A DNA stretch of 64,000 nucleotides from positions 1,922,001-1,986,000 of the forward strand of contig CAWAFL010000011.1 in the NCBI GenBank assembly GCA_963781305.1, given 5' to 3'. The notes under the pieces were generated by a model. It saw only the letters and a program-made list of their open reading frames with translations, had not been told where the DNA came from and searched no databases. Made by a program: the position numbers and the translations under genes. Below, in pieces: positions 52,560 through 61,497 of this stretch (its first letter is position 1; every line of letters begins with the position of its first letter). The stretch is from DASXMT01 sp963781305. GTDB taxonomy: Bacteria; Actinomycetota; Acidimicrobiia; Acidimicrobiales; RAAP-2.

Positions 52560-53159
52560 TTAGGAGTCCGGGCCATAGCGATGCACCGAGACGGCGTAGG
52601 TGTCGTCCTGGGCGAATTCCGAGCGATCCCAGGTGCTCCAGCGCTCGGCCAGGTGCAGGCCCGCTTCTTCCGCCAGCCGGTCGTACTCGGCCACACCCAG
52701 CCCGCCCGGTCGTAGCGAGAAGCCGGCAATGACGATGCCCGGTCGGCGAAGATGGCGAACGGCGCTGGTCAGTACGGCGCCCTCGGTCCCCGGGTTGACG
52801 AAGAGCATCACATTGCCGGCCATCACCACGGCGTCGAACGCCCGGCCCAGGTCGAGATGGGGGTCGGCCAGGTCGGCACACTCCCACGGGAGCCCTGGTG
52901 CCTTCTGTCGCGCCCTGTCGAGCATGGACGCATCCTGATCGACGCCGGCCACGTCGAATCCGCGGCGGGCCAACTCGATGGCCACCCGACCGGTGCCACA
53001 TCCCGCATCGAGCACAGAGCCCACCCCGAGGGAGGCCACAAACCCGGCTTCGCCGTGGACGTCATGGCCGGTGGACGCCAATGCATCGAAGCGCCGGTCA
53101 TAGGTGTCGCCCCGAGGACCGTCACCCTGGAGCCACGGGTTGTCGGCTTGGTCGTTCAC
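52560..53159 (-). CDS. Class I SAM-dependent methyltransferase
   Basis: The 199 residues carry motif I VLDAGCGTGRVAIELARRGF, an acidic motif II GVDQDASML and motif III-IV FDAVVMAGNVMLF. The start is GTG. It is a small-molecule-type methyltransferase with no visible substrate domain. It is convergent with the nitronate monooxygenase and divergent from the NlpC/P60 gene, so context gives no hint. Confidence 0.9.
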   Translation of the reverse strand: MNDQADNPWLQGDGPRGDTYDRRFDALASTGHDVHGEAGFVASLGVGSVLDAGCGTGRVAIELARRGFDVAGVDQDASMLDRARQKAPGLPWECADLADPHLDLGRAFDAVVMAGNVMLFVNPGTEGAVLTSAVRHLRRPGIVIAGFSLRPGGLGVAEYDRLAEEAGLHLAERWSTWDRSEFAQDDTYAVSVHRYGPDS

Positions 53160-53297
53160 GAACGAGAAGCGTACGTCTCGGCGCGGACATGGAGATCGGC
53201 CGGCCCCGAACCCAAACGAGAGACCGGAAACGAGAGACCGGGTGTCCGGACCAATACCCTTGGCGGACTGGGGCTGAACGACTAGCGTTCTGCGGCA

Positions 53298-54533
53298 ATG
53301 TCTCGAGCCCTGACCGTCACATCGCCCCGCGCCGCCCGTCTGGTGGGCGTCGCCATGGCCGCCACCCTGTTGCTATCGGTGCTGGTGGGCGGCATCACTG
53401 CTTCCCCGGCCCATGCCGACGGCGCCATTGCTCCCACCAGCTTCTGGTTGGCACAGCCCGATGGCGCAGTGCTCCCCGTCGGCAATGCGCCGAACCTGGG
53501 GTCGACACCACCGCTCAATCAACCCGTAGTAGGAACGGCCTCCACTCCCGACGACGGTGGCTACTGGTTGGTCGCCTCCGACGGGGGCATCTTCACCTTC
53601 GGCGACGCCGGGTTCTACGGATCGGAGGGTGGCCAGCCGTTGAACCAGCCCATCGTGGGAATGGCCTCCACCCCTGACAGCAACGGCTACTGGCTGGTCG
53701 CCTCTGACGGAGGCGTCTTTACCTTCGGCGACGCCGGGTTCTACGGATCGGAGGGTGGCCAGCACCTCAACCAGCCCGTGGTGGGCATTGCCCCGACGCC
53801 TGACGGTAGGGGCTACTGGCTCATCGCTTCCGACGGCGGCGTCTTCACCTTCGGCGACGCGGGGTTCTTCGGATCGATGGGGGGCTCGCCGCTGAACAAG
53901 CCGATGGTAGGGCTGACCGCTACCCCCGACGGTGGTGGCTACTGGATGTTCGCCGGTGATGGCGGTGTCTTCACCTTCGGCGATGCCGGCTTCTACGGCT
54001 CAACCGGCAACATCTCCACGGAACCGGCGCAACGGGTGGTCTCCACCTCCTCGGGTCAGGGATACTGGGTGGTCGACCAGAACGGAACCTCCTACGGGTT
54101 CGGCGACGCCGGGAGCGGCCCACCTCCCACCCAGGCCTTGCTGTTGAAGCCCACCACACCGGGGGACCAGGCCGTCCTCTTCGCTCTCCAGCAGTTGGGC
54201 AAGCCGTATCTCTTGGGCGGGATCGGTCCGGACGCCTTTGACTGCTCGGGCCTGACCTACAGCTCGTGGGCGACCGCCGGTGTGGGCATCCCTCGGGTGG
54301 CCAACGACCAATACGAATCAGCGGGGACGCCGGTCGCTCTCAGTGATCTCCAGGCTGGCGACCTGGTCTTCTGGGGTACCGACACCACAGACCCGACAAG
54401 CGTCTACCACGTGGCCATCTACATCGGGGCGGACCAGACCATCGACGCTCCCAACCCGAGCACCCCGGTGGAAGTGAGCACGGTGGACCGGCCGTTCTGG
54501 AACTTCCTCATGCCAAACGGAGTGCGGCCCTAG
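53298..54533 (+). CDS. Secreted NlpC/P60 peptidase with five 42-residue repeats
   Basis: A 411-residue exported cell-wall hydrolase. A signal peptide ends at about A40 (AHA). Residues 57-272 are repeats with a strict 42-residue period: FTFGDAGF recurs at 99, 141, 183 and 225 and a diverged copy is at 267, each preceded by GYWLVASDGG. They look like beta-propeller blades. The C-terminal NlpC/P60 domain has catalytic C316 (FDCSGLTY) and H371 (YHVAIYIG), and should cut peptidoglycan stem peptides. The repeat type is, from memory, frequent in Acidimicrobiia. Confidence 0.92.
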   Translation: MSRALTVTSPRAARLVGVAMAATLLLSVLVGGITASPAHADGAIAPTSFWLAQPDGAVLPVGNAPNLGSTPPLNQPVVGTASTPDDGGYWLVASDGGIFTFGDAGFYGSEGGQPLNQPIVGMASTPDSNGYWLVASDGGVFTFGDAGFYGSEGGQHLNQPVVGIAPTPDGRGYWLIASDGGVFTFGDAGFFGSMGGSPLNKPMVGLTATPDGGGYWMFAGDGGVFTFGDAGFYGSTGNISTEPAQRVVSTSSGQGYWVVDQNGTSYGFGDAGSGPPPTQALLLKPTTPGDQAVLFALQQLGKPYLLGGIGPDAFDCSGLTYSSWATAGVGIPRVANDQYESAGTPVALSDLQAGDLVFWGTDTTDPTSVYHVAIYIGADQTIDAPNPSTPVEVSTVDRPFWNFLMPNGVRP

Positions 54534-54671
54534 CTGGAGGAAGCCGGGTGGGTCGATCCCCGCTCGTGAAGCAATCCACAAGCGACCTGGTCACCATCTC
54601 CCACCCGAACCAGCGCGGCCGCAGCTAGGGTACGTGCAGGAACAAGAACCCACTTCGATTGGGGGGCCACA

Positions 54672-55103
54672 GTGCAAATCTCGACCCTATTGGCAAGCAA
54701 GGGGACGGCGGTCGACACCATCCGGGGCGACGCCACCGTTGATCAAGCAGTAGCCGAGCTGTCCCGGCACCGGATCGGTGCGCTGGTCGTCTCCTCCGAC
54801 GGTCAGCACATCGAAGGGATCGTCTCCGAGCGAGACGTGGTTCGAATGCTCCATGAGCTCGGTGACCGCTTGGTGCACCAGGCGGTGTCCTCGATCATGT
54901 CGTCTCCGGTGTACTCGTGTTCGCCCGAAGACGACACCGAGCTCCTTATGTCCATCATGACCGACCGCAGAATTCGCCACGTCCCCGTGGTCAAGGACGG
55001 TGTGCTCTGCGGGATCGTGAGCATCGGTGATGTAGTGAAGAGTCGGATCGGCGACCTGGAGAAGGATCGGGCCGAGCTCTTCGACTACATCAACGCCCGC
55101 TGA
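54672..55103 (+). CDS. CBS domain pair protein
   Basis: A 143-residue protein made only of two CBS domains (about 1-60 and 72-135): GALVVSSDGQHIEGIVSERDVVRML and RIRHVPVVKDGVLCGIVSIGDVV. Such stand-alone pairs bind adenine nucleotides and act as energy sensors. The GTG start follows a GGGGGG stretch. The stop overlaps a CTG that could start the MFS gene. Confidence 0.92.
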   Translation: MQISTLLASKGTAVDTIRGDATVDQAVAELSRHRIGALVVSSDGQHIEGIVSERDVVRMLHELGDRLVHQAVSSIMSSPVYSCSPEDDTELLMSIMTDRRIRHVPVVKDGVLCGIVSIGDVVKSRIGDLEKDRAELFDYINAR

Positions 55104-55201
55104 CGGGATCGCCGGTCACCGCCGCCGGCTCGTCCGATCCGCAGGCAGAACCGCTCCGGTACCACTCGGGTGCCGGTCGGTGGGTCATCGCTGCCTCGGT
55201 C

Positions 55202-56602
55202 ATGGGATCGGGCATCGCCGCGCTCGATGCCACTGTGGTCGGCATCGCCCTGCCCACTATCGGCAGGGATTTCCATACTGGTCTTGGGGACCTGCAATGG
55301 GTCGTCACTGCATACACGCTTACGCTGGCAGCCTTCTTGCTCATCGGCGGGACGCTGGGCGATCGCTTCGGGCGCAAGCGGATCTTCTCCATCGGTGTCG
55401 CCTGGTTCGCCATCACCTCGATGGCTTGTGGATTGGCTCCCAACGCCGACTTCCTGATCGCCACACGTGCCCTGCAGGGCGTCGGGGCCGCGATGTTGAC
55501 CCCAGGGAGCTTGGCCATCCTGCAGGCATCGTTCAACCCCGACGACCGAGCCCAGGCCATCGGCGCCTGGTCGGGGCTGGGCGGGCTCGCCACCGCCGCG
55601 GGGCCGTTGATCGGCGGCTATTTGATCGCCGTAGCCTCGTGGCGCTGGGTGTTCTTCATCAACGTCCCCATCTCCGCTGTGGTGCTGATTCTCACTGCCC
55701 GCCACGTCCCCGAGTCGAGGGACCCGACGACCACCGGAGCGCTCGACGCCACCGGAGCCGCACTGGGGGTGATCTGGCTCACGGCGCTTACCTATGCACT
55801 GATCGAGGGGCCCACCTTCGGCTGGTCGTCCCCGCTGATCTCGGTCATGGTGGGAATTGCCGTTGTCGGCCTGGGGGCATTTCTGATCGTCGAGCAGCGC
55901 AAGCGAGATCCGATGCTCCCTCTGTCCATGTTCAAAGCACGACAATTCAGCGCCACCAACGCGACCACCTTCGTCGTCTACGCCGCGCTCGGCGGAGCCC
56001 TCTTCCTCCTTCCCATCGAGCTCCAGGTGGTATCCGGGTACTCGCCGCTCCAGTCCGGATTGGCCTTGTTGCCGGTTACCGCCATCATGTTGGTGTTCTC
56101 GGCGCGCTCGGGCCGGTTGGCCACCCGACTGGGTCCCCGGCTCCAGATGAGCGTCGGCCCCGTGGTCGTGGGGCTGGGGCTCGCCCTTCTCATCCGAGCC
56201 ACCTATGGCCCGAGCTACGTCGTCTATGTACTTCCTGCCGTTCTCACCTTCGGGGCAGGACTGGCCATCACCGTTGCTCCTCTGACGGCCACAGCCATGT
56301 CCTCCGTCCCCGTGGAACATGCCGGTCTGGCCTCGGCCGTGAACAACGACGTGGCCCGCACCGGGAGCCTTATCGCGGTGGCCATCCTGCCCGCCCTGGC
56401 TGGAATCAGCGGGACCAGTTATCTCCACCCCGAGGAGTTCGCCAGCGGATTCCGGACTGCCGTAACCATCTCCGCCGTCGCCTGCGCGGCTGGTGGCGTA
56501 CTCGCCGCCATAGCCATTCGGAACCCGGTCCGTCCGCCCGCGACCACTGCGGCTCTCGAGCCCATGCACTGCGCCCTCGATGCCCCACCGGTCCGCGCCT
56601 AG
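55202..56602 (+). CDS. MFS transporter, DHA2-like (EmrB/QacA) drug:proton antiporter
   Basis: A multi-helix exporter with motif LDATVVGIALPTIG in helix 1, the loop motif GTLGDRFGRKR, the antiporter motif C-like region GLGGLATAAGPLIGGYL and WRWVFFINVP. With the first ATG (55202) it has 466 residues, but helix 1 is then cut. The frame is open upstream without ATG, GTG or TTG, and a CTG at 55100 overlaps the CBS stop (CTGA), giving 500 residues with the complete helix RWVIAASVMGSGIAALDA. The true start is therefore uncertain. Confidence 0.9.
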   Translation: MGSGIAALDATVVGIALPTIGRDFHTGLGDLQWVVTAYTLTLAAFLLIGGTLGDRFGRKRIFSIGVAWFAITSMACGLAPNADFLIATRALQGVGAAMLTPGSLAILQASFNPDDRAQAIGAWSGLGGLATAAGPLIGGYLIAVASWRWVFFINVPISAVVLILTARHVPESRDPTTTGALDATGAALGVIWLTALTYALIEGPTFGWSSPLISVMVGIAVVGLGAFLIVEQRKRDPMLPLSMFKARQFSATNATTFVVYAALGGALFLLPIELQVVSGYSPLQSGLALLPVTAIMLVFSARSGRLATRLGPRLQMSVGPVVVGLGLALLIRATYGPSYVVYVLPAVLTFGAGLAITVAPLTATAMSSVPVEHAGLASAVNNDVARTGSLIAVAILPALAGISGTSYLHPEEFASGFRTAVTISAVACAAGGVLAAIAIRNPVRPPATTAALEPMHCALDAPPVRA

Positions 56603-56823
56603 CACCCCGGTCGGTCCACACCGGGTCGACTCGAGTCCCATCGGCGGCGGACATGCATGGGGCCGGTGGCCGCTCAATGGATCCAGCCACGGTTGCCTGG
56701 TCGATGTCGTGAATGAGTATCAGGCTGTGAGCCGGCTGGGAGTAGAAAGCTGGGAGTCAGGCTAGGAGTAGGGTCGAGGTGGGGCCGGTTTGTGTCGGTG
56801 CCCGCTGAGGGAAGAAGCAACGG

Positions 56824-57228
56824 ATGGAATCCGAACTAGAGCCACAGTTCCAGAGTCCGAGCACCCCGAGTCAAGGTGTGGACGTTGACCCGGCCGCCTC
56901 GGGCCAGCCGACCGCCGCCGCCCCAACACCGCCTCGTCCGCCGGCAGGTGTTCCACCCAGTCGGGCCGGACGGCTTTGGGTGGGACTGATTCTGGCCCTT
57001 ATCCTCCTGGTCGTCATACTGGTCTTCATCTTCCAGAACCTTGACAGCGTCAAGATCAGCTTCTTCACCGCGTCGGGTTCCTTCCCGCTGGCTCTCATCG
57101 TTCTCCTGGCCGCCGTGTTCGGTTCCGTCATCGTGTTGTGCCTGGGATCGATCCGAATCCTCCAACTCCGCCGCACTGTGAGGCATCGGTCCCGAATGGC
57201 CCGTGCCCCCGACACCGCACCGCGCTGA
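56824..57228 (+). CDS. LapA-like (DUF1049) membrane protein
   Basis: A 134-residue protein with a Pro/Ala/Ser-rich N-terminal 45 residues, then two hydrophobic helices (about 51-70 and 85-111) around FIFQNLDSVKISFF, the LapA/DUF1049 signature, and a short basic C-terminus. In E. coli LapA and LapB help to control LPS, but the family is wide and its role in this organism is unknown. Confidence 0.85.
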   Translation: MESELEPQFQSPSTPSQGVDVDPAASGQPTAAAPTPPRPPAGVPPSRAGRLWVGLILALILLVVILVFIFQNLDSVKISFFTASGSFPLALIVLLAAVFGSVIVLCLGSIRILQLRRTVRHRSRMARAPDTAPR

Positions 57229-57315
57229 TCCATTCCGGCGACCCGGCGAGAAGGCCCATCCCTCGCCAATCCGGTGGATCTCCTTGTCTGCGTCTGAACG
57301 GAGGCGAGTTCGCCC

Positions 57316-57891
57316 CTACCCGCGTGGGCCGGGCGGCTGGACCCGACCCTGGAGCTCCGAGGCCAGGGTGCTCATGACATCAGCGATCTGCTGGCGGACG
57401 ACGTCGTCGGCGATGAGCCCATTGGAACCGATGGCAGAGCGGACCACGGGAATATGCGCGCAGGCCTCCTCAACAATGTCGCTTCCGGTGTACCCGAGCA
57501 CTGTGCGCAACGACCGGTGGGCGTCTGCCGCTCCGGTTGGCGATCCCGACGCATTGACCCACGCCACAGGCTTTCCGTAGGTTTCCCCGCCCCCCACCGT
57601 CCAGTCGAGCAGGTTCTTGAACGACCCGGGGAGGGCTCCGGCGTACTCCGGTGTTGAGAACAACAATGCGTCCGCTTGGGAAATTAGCTTCCGGAGGTCG
57701 GCGACCGCAGGGTGCAGGGGCACGGTGTCGTCGTCCGGGTTGAACAGCGGTAGTTCGCCGAGCCCCTCGTAGACCACGGCGATGGTGCCATCGGGAGCCA
57801 GGGTCTGGGCCGTGCGCAACAAGGCGGTATTGGTCGACCCGGCCCGCAGGCTGCCTGAGATCAACAGAATCCGAGTGGGAGGAGGAACCAT
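57316..57891 (-). CDS. NADPH-dependent FMN reductase family protein
   Basis: A flavodoxin-fold reductase of 191 residues. ILLISGSLRAGSTNTALLRTA binds the FMN phosphate; ADALLFSTPEYAGALPGSFKNLLDW and KPVAWVNASGSPTGAADAH complete the site. The start at 57891 is chosen since it is close to the first strand. It is divergent from a beta-hydroxyacid dehydrogenase. Confidence 0.9.
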   Translation of the reverse strand: MVPPPTRILLISGSLRAGSTNTALLRTAQTLAPDGTIAVVYEGLGELPLFNPDDDTVPLHPAVADLRKLISQADALLFSTPEYAGALPGSFKNLLDWTVGGGETYGKPVAWVNASGSPTGAADAHRSLRTVLGYTGSDIVEEACAHIPVVRSAIGSNGLIADDVVRQQIADVMSTLASELQGRVQPPGPRG

Positions 57892-57999
57892 GCTTTCCAG
57901 CGTAGGGAGACCGTTCCCACCATCATCTCGAAGTGCGGCACTCGGTACCATCGATGGGAGAGCGCCCTGGGTGGGCGAACAGGAAACGAGGAGGCAGTC

Positions 58000-58881
58000 G
58001 TGACGTCGTCAGACCAGCAACGCCGGGTCGCCGTGATCGGTCTCGGCATCATGGGATCAGCCATGGCCCGTAACCTGGTGACGGCCGGGTTCCCCACCAC
58101 CGTGTGGAACCGAAGCCCTGCGGCGGCCCAGCCCTTGGTGGCGTTGGGCGCATCCACTGCTGAACGGCCCGAAGACGCCATACGAGGGGCCGAAGTCGTG
58201 ATCACCATGCTTCCTGACGCAGCGGCGGTGACATCGGTCATGATCGACGGCCACGTGCTCGAGACCATGGCCCCTGGAGCGCTCTGGGTCCAGATGGGCA
58301 CGATCGGGGTGCAGGCCACGATCGATCTGGCCGCTACCGTGCAGGCGGTACGTGCCGACGTGCTGTTCGTGGATGCCCCGGTATCCGGCAGCAAGGCACC
58401 GGCCGAACAGGCTCAGTTGCTCGTTCTGGCTTCAGGACCCGATGACGCCCAGGCGGTGGTCGACCCTGTCTTCGCCGCCATCGGGCGAAAGACCCAATGG
58501 TTGGGTCCAGCCGGCAACGGGAGCCGGCTCAAGGTGCTGGTCAATACCTGGTTGGCCTTTTTGGTCGAGGGAGCCGCAGAGACCTTGGCCCTCTGCGACC
58601 GCCTGGGCATCGAACACGAGCAGCTGGCCTCTGCTCTGGAAGGTGGTCCGCTGGCATCCGGCCTGGGCATGGCCAAGCTGGCGAAGATGGACAGCGGCAA
58701 CTACGACCCCGAATTCCCATTGGAGTGGGCCCTGAAGGACGTGGATATTTCGGCCGCCGAAGCGGGCGAACCTCCGCTGCCGGTGCTGTCGGCGATCTCG
58801 AACCAATGGCATGCCGCGGTGGATGGGGGGTTGGGGCGCCAGGACATAAGTGCAGTTCGCTCCGCCCTCCAACCAAGCTGA
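58000..58881 (+). CDS. NAD(P)-dependent beta-hydroxyacid dehydrogenase (HIBADH family)
   Basis: The 293 residues show the Rossmann motif VIGLGIMGSAMARNLV, a Trp-Asn-Arg-Ser turn suggesting NADP, the substrate motif DAPVSGSKAPAEQ and the catalytic lysine in GNGSRLKVLVN. Family members reduce or oxidise 3-hydroxyisobutyrate, tartronate semialdehyde, glyoxylate or imines. The GTG has a GAGGAG site. Substrate unknown. Confidence 0.92.
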   Translation: MTSSDQQRRVAVIGLGIMGSAMARNLVTAGFPTTVWNRSPAAAQPLVALGASTAERPEDAIRGAEVVITMLPDAAAVTSVMIDGHVLETMAPGALWVQMGTIGVQATIDLAATVQAVRADVLFVDAPVSGSKAPAEQAQLLVLASGPDDAQAVVDPVFAAIGRKTQWLGPAGNGSRLKVLVNTWLAFLVEGAAETLALCDRLGIEHEQLASALEGGPLASGLGMAKLAKMDSGNYDPEFPLEWALKDVDISAAEAGEPPLPVLSAISNQWHAAVDGGLGRQDISAVRSALQPS

Positions 58882-58924
58882 CCCTCGCACAACAACAGAG
58901 CGAGGGGTGCTCGGCCTCGTGGCC

Positions 58925-59326
58925 CTACGTCGGTTCTGGCGGGCCTTCTTCGCTCGGGGGCTCGCTGGGCTGCGTCGTCCGGTTGGGAAGTGGGTCGATA
59001 GCCGGCGTTCCGTTGTTCATCACGTGCTCGGTCCACTCTGTCCCCGACCAATAGCGCTGGTCGTGCTTTCCTGACGGATCTGCCATCCAACCAGCGGGTA
59101 TCCCGGTGTACGTGGGACCGGTCCGGGGTTGAGCCACTCCTGAGGGTGCAACGGACTTGCTCTGGAACGACGACATACCCGGCGGCGGCCCGGGACGCAT
59201 TCGCGTCCTGCCGCCCATGGAACCCCGGCGGCTGGAGGACAACATCCTGAGCAGAATCCCCCCCGCGACGATTACCAAGAAGATCCAAGAGCTGTGCCCC
59301 CCGACCCCATTTCCGTAAAATCCCAT
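58925..59326 (-). CDS. DUF2510 domain membrane protein
   Basis: A 133-residue protein with one N-terminal helix (about 13-30), an Arg/Pro-rich middle, and a DUF2510 module GIPAGWMADPSGKHDQRYWSG with W and Y typical of this actinobacterial cell-surface domain. The C-terminus is Pro/Glu-rich. Function unknown. Confidence 0.85.
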   Translation of the reverse strand: MGFYGNGVGGHSSWIFLVIVAGGILLRMLSSSRRGSMGGRTRMRPGPPPGMSSFQSKSVAPSGVAQPRTGPTYTGIPAGWMADPSGKHDQRYWSGTEWTEHVMNNGTPAIDPLPNRTTQPSEPPSEEGPPEPT

Positions 59327-59627
59327 GGACCCAGCGTACGGGTCTGCGGCCTGCTTCGAACGTCACCGGTCTGCCGACCCCGGATCGATCTACCTCCGTT
59401 CACTGTCTCCCCCGATCGTGCCTGCTCCTGGGCCTGTCCACCGGCGGCCGCCAGCACCCACCCTCGACCGGGCCACGGGGCTCCCCCCTGAATTCGTCCG
59501 CCAGGGAGCTGGAACTTCCGCTGGCCACCAAGGCCGTTCTGTCCCCGAGCACCCCGTCGGCCCGGGGGGACCGCCACTGGCGGCGGGATAAGCACGATCG
59601 ACCCCGGCCGGACCTAGTGTCGGAATC
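59327..59627. other. 301 bp without a recognisable gene
   Basis: Between the divergent DUF2510 gene and the 48-residue Cys-rich gene. Short open frames exist on both strands, but none has a convincing start site or a recognisable product. It presumably holds the promoters of both neighbours. Confidence 0.5.
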
Positions 59628-59774
59628 ATGACGAACAACTGTCCGTTCTGCCTACACCCGGGAGCTCATGCCCGACCCGTACCCTCTGACTCAGGCGGAC
59701 CCTCGTTCTGCGAGGACTGTGATCGTTGTTGGTCCGACCGCATGGACCGGGACCGACCGCCGCACCATTCGTAA
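59628..59774 (+). CDS. 48-residue Cys-rich putative zinc-ribbon protein
   Basis: Begins MTNNCPFCLHPGAHAR and continues CEDCDRCWSDRMDRDR. The two Cys clusters, CPFC and CEDCDRC, give a CX2C-19-CX2CX2C arrangement that would fit a single zinc ribbon. No strong ribosome site is visible. It faces the convergent mscL gene, which itself carries a zinc ribbon. A real gene is likely but not certain. Confidence 0.55.
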   Translation: MTNNCPFCLHPGAHARPVPSDSGGPSFCEDCDRCWSDRMDRDRPPHHS

Positions 59775-59862
59775 TACGGGTTGCTGAACTGCGCTTGCGC
59801 TCGCAACGACCGCGCAGACGCGGCGACGCTGGCTGTCGGGTGTAGGCGACGCCAGCCGAGAT

Positions 59863-60282
59863 TCAGGCCGCTGCCGAGAGCTCACTGGCGCAGTACTTGC
59901 ACTTGATGGCGCCGATCGGGAGGTCGCTGGAGAGGCACCACGGGCACTTCTTGGTCGGCGGCGGATCGCCGAAGACCGTGGATCCCCGCGTTTTCATGTA
60001 CGCCCGGTACGGCACCACGAGGGCGAAATAGATGACGGCCATAAAGATGAGGAAGTACACGATGGCCGAGATGAACGCGCCCAGGTCGATCCGCTGACCG
60101 TTGATGGTCCAACCCAATCCCTTGGCCGCCGGACCGCCGCCGGCAGCCGCATTGACCGCAGGCGTAATGATGCTGGAGGTGAAGGCCTTGATCAAGTTGC
60201 TAAAGGCCAGCGCCACCACCAAACCAACGGCAATGACAATCAGATCGCCCTGCATCAGGAAATTCTTGAAGCCTTTGATCAT
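59863..60282 (-). CDS. mscL: Large-conductance mechanosensitive channel MscL with C-terminal zinc ribbon
   Basis: MscL opens under membrane tension to release solutes. MIKGFKNFLMQGDLIVIAVGLVVALAF is the conserved amphipathic helix and first membrane helix; the second spans 70-93. Instead of the usual coiled C-terminal helix, residues 113-131 form a zinc ribbon with C113, C116, C128 and C131 (CPWC and CKYC). Length is 139. The start at 60282 has a GAGGAGA site. Confidence 0.92.
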   Translation of the reverse strand: MIKGFKNFLMQGDLIVIAVGLVVALAFSNLIKAFTSSIITPAVNAAAGGGPAAKGLGWTINGQRIDLGAFISAIVYFLIFMAVIYFALVVPYRAYMKTRGSTVFGDPPPTKKCPWCLSSDLPIGAIKCKYCASELSAAA

Positions 60283-60538
60283 GTTGGTCTCCTCATGTGG
60301 TCGGCCGCTCGCCTCATCAGTCAGGCGGCATGAGATAGTTCCGGCCAACCTAACGCGGGCCCTCAACCCGTCCCCGCCGGGGCGCGTGCGACGATGTGCG
60401 GGCGACCCGCGACCGCTCTTCGATGTACCCGATTGGCAAGCCACGGCGGCCGGATCGGGCATGGCGTTCGCCCAGTTGCGCTCGCCATGCCGACGCATCG
60501 GCCGCCGTGCGCTCGATCAGCGCATCGGCCATCCCCGT

Positions 60539-61039
60539 TCAGGGTTCGCTGGAGATGATCCTGTCAACCAAGCCGGTTCGGACGTCGTAGCGCCAGCCTT
60601 CGACCCGGACACCGTCGGGCAGGACTTCACAGGTCCGAACGACATGAACATCCTCGGCCAGAGCCTTGTCGGGATCGTCCATGGTGAGAAAGTCCCAGCC
60701 CTCCGAATGGGCGGCTTGTTTCTCACTGAGCCCCGATCTGAGCTGGGCTTCGCCGCCGCGGGCAAGGGCGCAATCGGTGTGGTGCATGACGGCAATGTCC
60801 GTGACCCCAAGGAACGTAGTGGCCAGCACCAGCGACCGCAGGACGTCTGGCGTGACCCGCCCACCTGCGTTGCGGAGGATCTTGGCGTCGCCTGGATGGA
60901 GGCCAAGCATGGGGAGCGGCTCGATTCGGCTATCGATGCACGTCACCAGACCAAACCCCTTGGCCGCTCGGCCGGGGATGCCCTGGAGAGCGAAGGTCTG
61001 CGAGTACTGACGGTTGGCGGCAAGCAAGTCATCGAACAT
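60539..61039 (-). CDS. Beta-class carbonic anhydrase
   Basis: Interconverts CO2 and bicarbonate. Zinc ligands C34, H87 and C90 and the D36-R38 pair of CIDSR are in place. The 166 residues fit the short bacterial/archaeal branch. The 256 bp between it and mscL contain no gene I can support. It is the last intact gene with the character of the rest of the window. Confidence 0.92.
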   Translation of the reverse strand: MFDDLLAANRQYSQTFALQGIPGRAAKGFGLVTCIDSRIEPLPMLGLHPGDAKILRNAGGRVTPDVLRSLVLATTFLGVTDIAVMHHTDCALARGGEAQLRSGLSEKQAAHSEGWDFLTMDDPDKALAEDVHVVRTCEVLPDGVRVEGWRYDVRTGLVDRIISSEP

Positions 61040-61120
61040 CGAGGGACAGCTTCTCAGATGTCCGGTCCTCCTGTCACCGCCGTGGGAACAAGGTTTGACT
61101 CCATCATCGGACGGGAAGGA

Positions 61121-61294
61121 TCAGGTGCATGGGGAGCGGATTACGTCTTCAATATCGAAGCCGGGGGTGCCGACCAGATCTGCGTCTACGTTCAAGGCCC
61201 TAGCCGCGTCGCGCATTCCGCGCTCGACGACATGGAACAGCTCCTCGTCGCTTGCGATCGTGATCAGGCGGAACCGCAGTCTATTGTCGATCAT
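61121..61294 (-). pseudogene. Truncated N-terminal fragment of a sugar ABC transporter substrate-binding protein
   Basis: 57 codons that start at an ATG with GGGAGG seven bases upstream. FRLITIASDEELFHVVERGMRDAARALNVDADLVGTPGFDIE resembles the first strand and helix of type-1 periplasmic sugar-binding proteins (normally about 300 residues), then it stops. It is divergent from the GntR gene, as in sugar catabolic loci. The break lies at about 61130-61140, and the continuation is missing. Confidence 0.6.
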
Positions 61295-61497
61295 GCGAAT
61301 CCTCCCTGTTTCCTGTTTCCGGCCTTTGGTCCAGCTGTCCAGTGGTCCAATCACTTGACCAATAATCCGACTTCGCCTAGGCCGTCAACCAGAAACTTCC
61401 GTGAGCCGGCTGCAGGCAGTCCGGTGGCTGGACGATCGGCTGGATTATCGGTCGGCGGGCCGCTGACCTTTCAGACCGACGTAGAGGAGGGATCAAT

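Noticed and set aside
55085..56677. 530-codon open frame on the minus strand opposite the MFS gene
   Set aside because: Composition is Gly/Asp/His-rich with no motif, while the plus strand encodes a clear transporter.
60350..60532. 60-codon minus-strand frame between mscL and carbonic anhydrase
   Set aside because: Arg/Ala-rich, no ribosome site and no recognisable product.
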